DNA of 64,000 nt from CALKWS01 sp051020515 (GTDB taxonomy: Bacteria; Actinomycetota; Actinomycetes; Actinomycetales; Beutenbergiaceae). This document shows positions 1 through 7,436 of this stretch, one piece after another. The stretch's first letter is position 1. Each line of letters opens with the position of its first letter. The stretch covers positions 1,364,001 through 1,428,000 of the forward strand of contig NZ_CP194857.1 in the NCBI RefSeq assembly GCF_051020515.1, in the 5' to 3' direction. The notes below the pieces were generated by a model. The model worked only from the letters and a program-made list of their open reading frames with translations, was not told the DNA's origin and did not search any database. A program made the translations under genes and the position numbers.

Positions 1-564
1 GAACGTGTTGTCGACCAGTACCGGCACCTGCCCGGCCTGGGCAACCACGGCGGCGATGTCCAGCAGTTCCAGGGTGGGGTTGGCCGGAGTCTCGATGATC
101 ACCAGGCCGGTGTCGGGCCGCAGCGCAGCCGCAATGCCGTCCGCCCGCGCCCAGGTCACCTCCGTACCCAACAGACCGGTGGCCAGCACGTGGTCACTTC
201 CCCCGTAGAGCGGACGTACCCCGACCACGTGCGGGGTGCCGGCCTGCACGGCGGCCAACAGGGCTGCGGACAAAGCCGCCATGCCGGAGGCGTAGGCGAC
301 GGACTCCTCGGCACGTTCCATCGTGGCCAGGGCGTCCTCGAACCGGGCCACGGTGGGATTCCAGAGCCGGGAGTAGACCATCGAGCCGCCCGGCTGTGGA
401 CGCCCGCCACCGGCGAGCACCTCATAGGACTCCCCACCCGATTCCACATCGGTGATCTGGTAGGTGCTGGACAGGTCGATCGGCGGAACGTGCGCCTGGC
501 CGAGGTTCTCCCGGCCGGCGTGCACAGCGTTGGTGTCGGGTCCAAGGGTGTTCGGGCGCGACAT
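1..564 (-). CDS. Cys/Met metabolism PLP-dependent enzyme (cystathionine gamma-synthase/lyase family), partial
   Basis: Only the first 188 residues are visible; the frame is open to the window edge and ends in VLVDNTF, the conserved segment just before the PLP-lysine region of the trans-sulfuration enzyme family. The start ATG (564-562) follows a strong AAGGAGG. Earlier family landmarks are present: MSRPNTLGPDTNAVHAG at the N-terminus, a YSRLWNPT-like tyrosine/arginine segment that contacts PLP phosphate, and the ESVAYASGMAALSAA helix. Such enzymes make or break C-S bonds in cystathionine, homocysteine or methionine; the exact reaction cannot be told without the rest of the protein. It is transcribed away from the phosphatase operon to its right. 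Confidence 0.85.
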   Translation of the reverse strand, partial: MSRPNTLGPDTNAVHAGRENLGQAHVPPIDLSSTYQITDVESGGESYEVLAGGGRPQPGGSMVYSRLWNPTVARFEDALATMERAEESVAYASGMAALSAALLAAVQAGTPHVVGVRPLYGGSDHVLATGLLGTEVTWARADGIAAALRPDTGLVIIETPANPTLELLDIAAVVAQAGQVPVLVDNTF

Positions 565-686
565 GGTTTCCTCCTTGCAGACGGCGTCGTCCGTCAGGTC
601 CGTAGGGTGAACGGGTCCTCCCAGCGTGTCACACGGGGGTCGGGAACAACCCCCTTCGGAGAGCCGGGCCCTTAGGATCGGGACAC

Positions 687-1390
687 ATGTCCACGGTGAT
701 CCTGGTCCGGCACGGTCGTAGCACCGCGAACGCCGACGGCGTGTTGGCCGGCCGCACGCCCGGTATCGAACTCGATGAGACCGGGCGGGAACAGCCGAGC
801 GCACCGGACGGCGCCTCGGCGCCGTGCCCTTGGTGGGCGTCGTCTCAAGCCCGCTGGAGCGCTGCCGACAGACCGCGAACGCGATCCTGGCGCACCAAAC
901 CGGCTCCCCGACGGCACCAACCGAGACCGCTCTGACCGAGTGTGACTACGGCGATTGGCAGGGCCGCAAGATCGCCGACCTGGCGAACGAGGACCTGTGG
1001 ACGGTCGTCCAACGACACCCTGCGGCCGCGGTGTTCCCCGGCGGGGAGTCCCTGGCCGCGATGCAGGCACGGGCGGTTGCGGCGGTGCGACGTCATCTCG
1101 CTGCGTTCCAGGCCACGCACGGATCCGCGGCGGTATGGGCGGTGGTCAGTCATGGTGACCTCATCAAGTCGATCCTGGCAGACGCCCTCGGTCTGCACCT
1201 CGACCTGTTCCAACGCATCCACGTCCATCCGGCATCGGTGTCGATCGTGCGGTACACGACCGCCAGCCCCGAGGTGGTCGCCATGAACACCGACGCGGGA
1301 GACCTATCGTGGCTGCGCGAGCAGGCAAGCGAAGCCCAGGTCGGTGGCGGAGCGGGGCCCGGGCACGCACGTGCCTCCGGCGACTCCTAA
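687..1390 (+). CDS. Histidine phosphatase family protein (phosphoglycerate-mutase-like), one apparent frame change
   Basis: The N-terminus MSTVILVRHGRSTAN carries the catalytic RHG motif; later parts hold SSPLERCRQTA, ECDYGDWQG and VVSHGDLIK with the second catalytic histidine. The protein is split over two frames: frame one is good up to GREQ near 794, then the frame one base back continues AERTGRRLGAVPLVGVVSS. One G is probably missing near 794-797. This is the first gene of the phosphatase / DUF3090 / SCO1664-type operon found in many actinobacteria; the next gene begins 9 bases after its stop. Substrate is unknown; some members act on small phosphorylated metabolites. Confidence 0.85.
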
Positions 1391-1399
1391 CATGGAGAG

Positions 1400-1951
1400 G
1401 TGTCCCGCATCGTCCATAGTTTCGACTGGCCCGATCGGTTCGTCGTCGGCACGCTCGGTCAGCCCGGCTCACGTACCTTCTACCTGCAGGCCCGCACCAA
1501 GGCCGAGATCGTCAGCGTCGCCTTGGAGAAGGAGCAGTCGGCCGCGCTCGCCGAGCAGATCGACAAGCTCCTCGATCAACTGATGTCCCACCCGGACAAC
1601 CCCTTCAGCGTTCCGGAGTCGCCACCGGAACGACTTCTCGACGACGACCCGCTGGATCAGCCCGTGGAGGAGCAGTTCCGGGTGGGTGCGCTGACGCTGG
1701 GCTGGGACGCCTCGACCTCCCAGATCGTCATCGAGGCCCTCGCGGCCCCCGAGGTCGATCCTGAGACGCTCGAGCCGCTCGCCCCGGAACCGGAGGAGTC
1801 CCTCGTGGTCCGGATCCCGGTCGGCGCCGCGCGGGCATTCGCCGAACGCACCCGGGCCGTGGTGGGCGCAGGCCGGCCACTGTGTCCGCTCTGCCGCGAG
1901 CCGGTGGATCCGCACGGCCATGTCTGCGATCTGACCGACGGATTCCCGTGA
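1400..1951 (+). CDS. DUF3090 family protein
   Basis: 183 residues starting at GTG 1400, just after a GGAGAG. The opening MSRIVHSFDWPDRFVVGTLG and the stretch TFYLQARTKAEIVSVALEKEQ are typical of the actinobacterial DUF3090 family, and the C-terminus has a CPLCREPVDPHGHVC zinc-ribbon-like pair of cysteine motifs. Function is not known. It lies between a histidine phosphatase and an SCO1664-type protein and its stop codon overlaps the GTG of the latter by four bases, so the three are probably translated from one message and may form one pathway or complex. Confidence 0.85.
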   Translation: MSRIVHSFDWPDRFVVGTLGQPGSRTFYLQARTKAEIVSVALEKEQSAALAEQIDKLLDQLMSHPDNPFSVPESPPERLLDDDPLDQPVEEQFRVGALTLGWDASTSQIVIEALAAPEVDPETLEPLAPEPEESLVVRIPVGAARAFAERTRAVVGAGRPLCPLCREPVDPHGHVCDLTDGFP

Positions 1952-2714
1952 TTCCCGCCGACCTTCGAGACGGCGAACTCGTCCTGGAGGGTCGGATCAT
2001 CCAGGCTTCCAACGCCACCTTCCTCGGCCGGATCGGCACGGTGAAGGTTGTCTACAAGCCGGTGGCCGGCGAACGTCCCCTCTGGGACTTCCCCGGCTCC
2101 ACCCTGGCCCGCCGGGAGGTAGCGGCCTATCTCGTCTCGGAGTCCTTCGGCTGGGACCTGGTTCCACGGACCTGGCTGCGCGATGGCCCCTTCGGCCCGG
2201 GGATGGTTCAGGTGTGGCAACAACCCGATCCGGCCCAGCAGGCTGTCGACCTGGTCCCCACCGACGACGTTCCCGTCGAAGGCTGGTGTCACGTTTCGAC
2301 GGCCTGGACGCACAGGACCGTCCGGTCTCACTGATCCACGAGGACTCGCCGGTGCTGCGGCGGATGGCCGTGTTCGACGTCGTGGTGAACAACGCCGACC
2401 GCAAGGGCGGGCACGTGCTGGAGATGACCGATGGGCACCGCTATGGCGTGGACCACGGGCTCACCTTCCACAGTGACAACAAGTTGCGCACGGTCCTGTG
2501 GGGGTGGCTGGGCCATGATCTGCACGCCGAGGAGCGGGCGGGCCTGGAGCGCCTCCAGGGCGCTCTGGACACCGACTTGGGCGACCCCCTCGGCGAACTG
2601 ATCTCCGGTTCCGAGATCGCGGCACTGGTCGGGCGGTGCGACCACCTGCTGCGCCACGCGCGGTTCCCCGCTCCCGCGGGTGAGATGCCCCCAATCCCCT
2701 GGCCCCCGTTCTGA
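1948..2714 (+). CDS. SCO1664-type protein (kinase-fold, PI3/4-kinase-like), one apparent frame change
   Basis: GTG 1948 overlaps the TGA of the DUF3090 gene. The protein starts VIPADLRDGELVLEGRIIQA and contains VYKPVAGERPLWDFP, RREVAAYLV, the NNADRKGGHVL stretch with a catalytic-loop-like N-x-D, and YGVDHGLTFH, as in SCO1664-type proteins whose fold resembles atypical lipid/protein kinases. The frame shifts at 2293-2296 (a TTT run): the first part reads to GWCHV and the second continues as FDGLDAQDRPVSLIHED. A missing T explains it. The molecular role is not established. It is the last gene of the three-gene operon. Confidence 0.82.
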
Positions 2715-2834
2715 AGACCACCGACGGCCGCAGGCGGAGCGATCTCAGCCATGGTCCTGCCGCCCTGCCATCCGGGCAGCCGAACACGGGCCCACGAAAG
2801 ATGGTCTCGCGGCCAGCCCGTGAGGTGCCCCCGC

Positions 2835-3358
2835 TCAGCTGGCGGCGGCCAGCGCGGGCATCGGCGGGATCGTGCCCTGCAGGATGGCCGCATCGATCGT
2901 GGCCTCGGTCTCGGCCTCGTCCATCGACAGCACGATGGAGATCTCCGCCACCAGCGGGATCAGGGCGTCGCGCAGGAGGTTCTTCTCACCGAACGACAGA
3001 CCCTTGCCGTCGAGGCGACGACTGAGGTCGCGGACCAGTCCGGCGATCGTGCGGATGTCACCGCTACGGAACCGGTCGGTGTTGGCCTTGATGCGCCGGG
3101 ACCAGTTTGAGGGCTCTTCCTCGCTCGGAGCCGCCAGCACGTCGAAGATCTCCCGCAGATCCTCGATGCCGAGCACCGGACGAAGGCCGGTCTCCTCAGC
3201 CCGCTCCTCGGGAACCTCGACGACGAGGTCGGTTCCGGACACCTGCAACTTCAGGTAGCGGATGCGCGTGCCCCGTAGGGTGCGCGTGGTGTGGTCTTCG
3301 TGATGGTCGCCGGTCCGTGGTGGGGGTGGACGATGACCTGACCCTTGGTGAAATTCAA
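2835..3358 (-). CDS. carD: CarD family transcriptional regulator, one apparent frame change
   Basis: CarD binds RNA polymerase beta and stabilises open complexes, chiefly at rRNA promoters. The reconstructed protein starts at TTG 3358-3356, LNFTKGQVIVHPHHGPATI, the Tudor-like RNAP-interaction domain (about residues 1-55), then changes frame near 3288-3294 and continues TRTLRGTRIRYLKLQV, followed by the helical DNA-binding domain with EEPSNWSRRIKANTDR. The total of about 174 residues is near the family length (mycobacterial CarD has 162). The conserved tryptophan of the SNWSRR motif is present. One base is missing in a CAC-rich stretch. The gene stands alone, with a free intergenic region upstream. 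Confidence 0.9.
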
Positions 3359-3582
3359 TGCGTGACCCTTCGACGAACGAGCGCCACACTCGACCGCTTG
3401 GGTCGGCTCTTGAGGCCCACCGGCGGTCGTCTCGAGACCCACCATCGGTGGGTGATGACACAGCGGAACTTACACCCCTATGGAGGAACGTACGCGACCG
3501 CTGCGAGCCAGCCTTTCTATTCTCTCATGAAATGTGTCGATTTTCCTGACGACTTGATCACTATTCGGCGGCGCGGACCGGA
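3359..3582. other. Intergenic region upstream of carD
   Basis: 224 bases, relatively AT-rich for this genome around 3500-3560. It should hold the carD promoter on the minus strand. I see no convincing open reading frame or hairpin. Confidence 0.5.
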
Positions 3583-3807
3583 TTAGTTCCCGATCGCGGG
3601 GTGCCAGATGGTAATGCCGGTGGGTAGGAGGCGGTTCATCCGGAAGTACCGGACGCCGCGGGGGCAAGTGCCGAAGCTGCACGTCACCGCCGTGGCGGCG
3701 GCGACGTCGACGCCGCGAATTCGCGCCGGGAGGATCGTCGTGTCCGATTCCACCGGGCATAGGAAGAATCCGGGCCCGAACGGTCCGGAAATGCCGCCAT
3801 GATTCAT
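3583..3807 (-). CDS. Possible small hypothetical protein
   Basis: An open frame of 74 codons from ATG 3807-3805, MNHGGISGPFGPGFFLCPV, ending LLPTGITIWHPAIGN. A longer start at 3882 is possible. There is no clear Shine-Dalgarno sequence and I recognise no family. Two cysteines are close together (TCSFGTCPRG). It sits between the carD upstream region and a luciferase-like oxidoreductase on the same strand. It may be a real short gene or a chance frame. Confidence 0.25.
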   Translation of the reverse strand: MNHGGISGPFGPGFFLCPVESDTTILPARIRGVDVAAATAVTCSFGTCPRGVRYFRMNRLLPTGITIWHPAIGN

Positions 3808-3841
3808 GGCCGGCCACTTCGGCCGCCAGGCAACTGCGTTC

Positions 3842-4630
3842 CTATCGGGGCAGCGCCGTATTGATCGTTCGGCGCATCTCATCCACCCAGCCCAACGCGG
3901 TGGGCCAGGCCGATACCACCAGCCAGGTCACGCCGGCATCGGCGTACTCCTGTGCCGGCACGCCTTCGGCCCAGGGGGCGACCACGTCCCACTCGCCGTC
4001 CTGCTCCGCCGCAGGTGGCACCTGGTCGAGGTAGGCGACCAGCTCCCGGGGTGTGGGCAACGACTCGGCCATCGGCGCGATGCCGTCCCAGCGGCGCGCG
4101 CGGCGCAGGGGCCGAACATTCGGCAGCCCACCTGCAACCCAGATCGGCGGGCGCTGCTGGATGGGCCTGGGCAGGAAGTTCGCCCTGACCCGGTAATGCT
4201 CTCCGTCGAAGTCGGTCGGGCCCCGCCACAACTGGTCGATGAGGTCCAGCCCCTCGTCGAGCATCGCAGCCCGCACCTTGCCGTCGGCCTCATCACCCAG
4301 ATCGGCGAAGTCCAGGTCCGGCGGCTCCCCCAGTCCGACGCCCAGCACCGCACGACCGTTGCTGAGGTGGTCCAGGGTGGTGATCTGCTTGGCCACCACC
4401 CACGGGCGCCGCCTCGACAATGGGGTGACCAACGGTCCGAGCACCACCCGCTCGGTGGCCTGGGCCAGAGCGCCGAGCAGCACCCACGGGTCGTGCACCT
4501 CCATGCCCTGGGTCCACTGCACGTGGTCCCACAGGAACACCCCGTCCCATCCGGCGTCCTCGGCCTCCCGGCCCAGGGCCATCACAGTGGCCACGTCGGT
4601 GAACGGGGGGATGCTCAACGCGTACTTCAT
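3842..4630 (-). CDS. LLM-class flavin/F420-dependent oxidoreductase
   Basis: 262 residues from ATG 4630, preceded by GGGGGAG at good spacing; an upstream in-frame start at 4657 lacks a ribosome site. The protein follows the luciferase-like TIM-barrel pattern: MKYALSIPPFTDVATVMALG, EDAGWDGVFLWDH, WVLLGALAQATERVVLG, LDHLSNGRAVLGVGLG, and RPPIWVAGG. These enzymes use reduced FMN or F420 as hydride source; cofactor and substrate cannot be told here. It is divergent from the AAA+ ATPase gene, whose coding sequence begins about 42 bases away. Confidence 0.88.
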   Translation of the reverse strand: MKYALSIPPFTDVATVMALGREAEDAGWDGVFLWDHVQWTQGMEVHDPWVLLGALAQATERVVLGPLVTPLSRRRPWVVAKQITTLDHLSNGRAVLGVGLGEPPDLDFADLGDEADGKVRAAMLDEGLDLIDQLWRGPTDFDGEHYRVRANFLPRPIQQRPPIWVAGGLPNVRPLRRARRWDGIAPMAESLPTPRELVAYLDQVPPAAEQDGEWDVVAPWAEGVPAQEYADAGVTWLVVSAWPTALGWVDEMRRTINTALPR

Positions 4631-4728
4631 ACTCCCCCAACCTACGCGAGGCCTCACGGTAAGTTCTGGCTCTGGAGCCCGACCTCATCGCCGCACTGCG
4701 CCGCGCGGTCGCGGCAGCGCCGCAGGAC

Positions 4729-5754
4729 GTGACACTACGGGTGCACCTGGCCGAACAGTTGCTACAGACCGGCGACGGCGCCGGTGCGGTAGCCGAGGCC
4801 GCCGCGGCCCTGGGGGTCGATCCCTCCAATGAAGAGGCTCGGGCCATCATGGCCCGGGCGTTGCAGCCCGGTCCGCCGGGCTCCGGGGCGGGCACGGAAG
4901 CGCCGGGCCCCGGCGCGGCACCGGCAGGCGGGGAACCGGATGGCTTCGACTGGGCCGCGGCCCAGTCCCAGTTCGACCACGACCCCGACGATCCCCTCTT
5001 CTCAGACTCCGAGGGCCCGCACACCAGCAGTGCCGAAGGGCAGCACGTCGGGAACGACCGGTACTCGATCGACACCCCGGCCATCACGCTGGCCGAGGTC
5101 GGGGGGATGAAGACGGCCAAAGACCGACTCAACGCGGCATTCCTCGCGCCGCTGCGCAATCCCGAGTTGCGCCAACGCTTCGCCAAGACCCTGCGTGGCG
5201 GGCTGTTGCTCTACGGTCCTCCGGGATGCGGAAAGACCTTCATCGCCCGGGCGTTGGCGGGTGAATTGGGGGCGAAGTTCCTCTCCATCGGCATCACCGA
5301 CGTCCTCGACCCGCACTTCGGCCAATCCGAACGCAATCTGCACGACGCGTTCCAACTCGCCCGCCGGGAGGCACCGTGCGTGCTGTTCTTCGACGAGGTG
5401 GACGCACTCGGTGGCCGCCGCAGTCACACCTCCACCTCCATGATGCGCACCGCGGTGAACCAGCTGCTGAGCGAGTTGGACGGTGTCGGCACCGACAATG
5501 ACGGCGTGTTCGTCCTTGCTGCCACGAACCAACCCTGGGAGGTTGATCCGGCGTTACGCCGTCCGGGCAGGTTCGACCGCACCGTGCTCGTGCTCCCTCC
5601 CGATCGCGAGGCACGAGCGGCCATCTTCGCCTTCCACCTGCGCACGCGTCCGACCGGGATTATCGATATCAACGCCCTCGCCCGCGCCTCCCCGGTGAAC
5701 CTCGCTAAGCGGGGTAGGCCGGTGCGAGCGCCGATCCACCCGAGCATTCTTTGA
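4729..5754 (+). CDS. AAA+ ATPase (SpoVK/CbxX-like) with N-terminal TPR-like helices, C-terminally truncated
   Basis: Annotated from GTG 4729; the same frame runs back to CTG 4672 and reads LEPDLIAALRRAVAAAPQD, which looks coding, so the true start may be 4672. Helical N-terminus (AEQLLQTGDGAGAVAEAA), acidic/proline linker, then one AAA+ domain: Walker A GPPGCGKT (about residues 163-170), Walker B VLFFDEVDAL (about 218-227), arginine-finger region RRPGRFDR (about 277-284). The alpha-helical lid that normally follows is missing: after INALARAS the protein ends in an unrelated tail, SPVNLAKRGRPVRAPIHPSIL. No other frame continues the domain, so this is a real truncation or rearrangement breakpoint rather than one indel. 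Probably non-functional. Confidence 0.75.
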   Translation: MTLRVHLAEQLLQTGDGAGAVAEAAAALGVDPSNEEARAIMARALQPGPPGSGAGTEAPGPGAAPAGGEPDGFDWAAAQSQFDHDPDDPLFSDSEGPHTSSAEGQHVGNDRYSIDTPAITLAEVGGMKTAKDRLNAAFLAPLRNPELRQRFAKTLRGGLLLYGPPGCGKTFIARALAGELGAKFLSIGITDVLDPHFGQSERNLHDAFQLARREAPCVLFFDEVDALGGRRSHTSTSMMRTAVNQLLSELDGVGTDNDGVFVLAATNQPWEVDPALRRPGRFDRTVLVLPPDREARAAIFAFHLRTRPTGIIDINALARASPVNLAKRGRPVRAPIHPSIL

Positions 5755-5807
5755 GGCGTCCACGGAGTTTCCCCCTGACCAGGCTCGTCGCCGCGTCCTC
5801 CCTTTCG

Positions 5808-6392
5808 CTAGTCGCAGGTCACCTGGAGTTCCGCGTTGCCGACGGCGGCATAGGAGCCGTCGTCGGTGCGGACCATCTCGGGACTGGCGGTGATGCGTGA
5901 CCCCTCGACGTGGAGTCCGGCCAGGTCCCCCAGGACGTCAGCGTGCTCATACTCTCGCTCGGCCTCGCCAAAGGGGTCGTCCGTCCCGATGTACACGTTC
6001 AACTGGTTGTTGTCGCCGGAGTCCACGAAGGCCGGTGCCCCGGTGTCGTCAGTGCCCGGCCCGCTGACGATGATGTGATCCCCGGTCAGGCAGGTCTCCG
6101 GTGTGAAGGTGACCTCGTAGCCGTCGACAGACACCACACCTTCGGCAGCTGTCGTCGAACTCGCACCATTCCCCTCCTCGGTGCCGTCGGCGTCATCCTC
6201 TGGGGTGGCGACGGTGTCACCGCCCCCCTCCCCGGTGCCGTCGGCATCGGCCTCCTCGGCGGAGACGTGCACGGAGTCGCCGGCCCCGCTCTGTGTGTCG
6301 TCACTCGCTGCGCCGTCGTCGTCGCCCGAGCCGCATCCCGCGAGCAGCAGCGCGCTGGTGAGCGCGAACGCGGCGGCAGTACTCTTCTTCAT
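5808..6392 (-). CDS. Lipoprotein, LpqH-like architecture
   Basis: 194 residues with an AGGAGAG ribosome site before the ATG. The signal peptide MKKSTAAAFALTSALLLAGC has a lipobox LLAGC, so the protein should be lipid-anchored outside the membrane. A Ser/Asp/Glu/Gly-rich low-complexity linker (about residues 25-80) leads to a compact C-terminal domain beginning VSVDGYEVTFTPETC and ending LQVTCD. The pair of cysteines and the final V-T-C resemble mycobacterial 19-kDa LpqH lipoproteins; this is a pattern resemblance only. It is the last gene of a three-gene unit with a second lipoprotein and a small membrane protein. Confidence 0.75.
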   Translation of the reverse strand: MKKSTAAAFALTSALLLAGCGSGDDDGAASDDTQSGAGDSVHVSAEEADADGTGEGGGDTVATPEDDADGTEEGNGASSTTAAEGVVSVDGYEVTFTPETCLTGDHIIVSGPGTDDTGAPAFVDSGDNNQLNVYIGTDDPFGEAEREYEHADVLGDLAGLHVEGSRITASPEMVRTDDGSYAAVGNAELQVTCD

Positions 6393-6427
6393 GTCTCTCC
6401 TGGTCGGTGAAGTGGTGTGAGGAACTG

Positions 6428-7132
6428 TCAGGGGCAGGTCGCGGCGGCGACGAAGTCGCCTTCCAGTGGTTCTTCGGCGAACATGACCCCGGCCAGCGTG
6501 CCGATCGCCGTTGCTTCATCGCCGACAGCACGCACCAGTGGGGACTCGCCGGCGCCCTCCAGCCAGTCAGGTTCTTCACCTTCGTCACGCCCGTGCTGCG
6601 CCATCGAGTTGCTGTACTGCGCCATGGCCTCGTCGTCACCGGAGTCGATCAGGTGCGCGAACTGAACGTGCTCGTTCTCGAAGTTGAAGCCGAGATCGGC
6701 GCCGATCTCACGACTGAGGTAGAGACGGTGGCCGCTGCCGGTGCTCTCCTCACTCGCACTGACGATGAACTGGCCGCGACCTGGCTCGTCGTTGACGGTA
6801 CAAGAGAGAGTCGTGAACTCGAAGCGCTCCCCTCCGATCTCGATGTAGGCGGTGCCCGGGGCTGCCGGAGCGACGCCTTCGTGCAGCCCATCGGCATAGA
6901 GTTCGTCCAGATAGTCGGTGGACGGCGCCGGTGCGGCGGCGTCCTCATCCTGTTCCTCTGCCTGCTCCGTGGACGACGCGGGAGCGGCGTCCTGCGGTTC
7001 TCCGGCCGCCTCCGTCTCCACCGGATCCAGCACCTCACCGTCATCCCGTGCAGTGCTCGAGGCGCATCCGGCGAGCAGTCCGAAGGCCGCTAGCACGGCG
7101 GCCGCCCTGGTCATGGTGGTTCCCAGCCTCAC
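6428..7132 (-). CDS. Lipoprotein, LpqH-like architecture (paralogous pattern to its neighbour)
   Basis: 234 residues. GTG 7132 overlaps the stop of the preceding small membrane gene (GTGA) and has GGGAG upstream; ATG 7114 is an alternative start. Lipobox LLAGC lies at the end of the signal peptide, followed by an acidic Ala/Pro/Glu linker (to about residue 70) and a C-terminal domain with YIEIGGERFEFTTLSC and a final ATCP. The same plan as the adjacent lipoprotein (signal, acidic tether, two-cysteine globular domain) suggests divergence after duplication. Function unknown; exposed cell-surface protein. Confidence 0.75.
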   Translation of the reverse strand: MRLGTTMTRAAAVLAAFGLLAGCASSTARDDGEVLDPVETEAAGEPQDAAPASSTEQAEEQDEDAAAPAPSTDYLDELYADGLHEGVAPAAPGTAYIEIGGERFEFTTLSCTVNDEPGRGQFIVSASEESTGSGHRLYLSREIGADLGFNFENEHVQFAHLIDSGDDEAMAQYSNSMAQHGRDEGEEPDWLEGAGESPLVRAVGDEATAIGTLAGVMFAEEPLEGDFVAAATCP

Positions 7133-7352
7133 AGCGCGACTCCCTCTCGGTTACCCAGACGACGCCCGATCGCGAGCAAGCACGCGCCGAGGCCAAGAGC
7201 GAGAATGCTCACGGCTCCAGTCCACGCACTGACCATCGCGACCGCCTTGTCGGCAGCGTGCGCGGGGACCATCCCGACGGTAAGGAGCACCACAGCGTAC
7301 TGCCCGCGACAAGTGCGGGCAGCGGGAACTGAGCAGAGCGACGTCTCGACAT
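7129..7352 (-). CDS. Small membrane protein, likely two transmembrane segments, probable frame change
   Basis: ATG 7352-7350 has AGGAAAG at ideal spacing and opens MSRRRSAQFPLPALVAG; the frame must then change near 7301-7305 (a CCC run on the plus strand) to continue QYAVVLLTVGMVPAHAADK and AVSILALGLGACLLAIGRR. The reconstructed protein is about 74 residues with two hydrophobic stretches and a basic tail. Its TGA overlaps the GTG of the downstream lipoprotein by four bases, which argues that the end is correct. I do not recognise the family. It is divergent, across about 84 bases, from the LuxR regulator. Confidence 0.45.
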
Positions 7353-7436
7353 ATTCAACTTTCCTGAACGGCATTGGCGTAGCGGGGGGCAACGCTAGGC
7401 TCGACGTCGCACCAAAGCGATAGTGAAAAGTTGACT

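Noticed and set aside
5808..7132. Idea that the two lipoproteins are a toxin/immunity pair
   Set aside because: Both carry signal peptides and lipoboxes and no toxin motif is visible.
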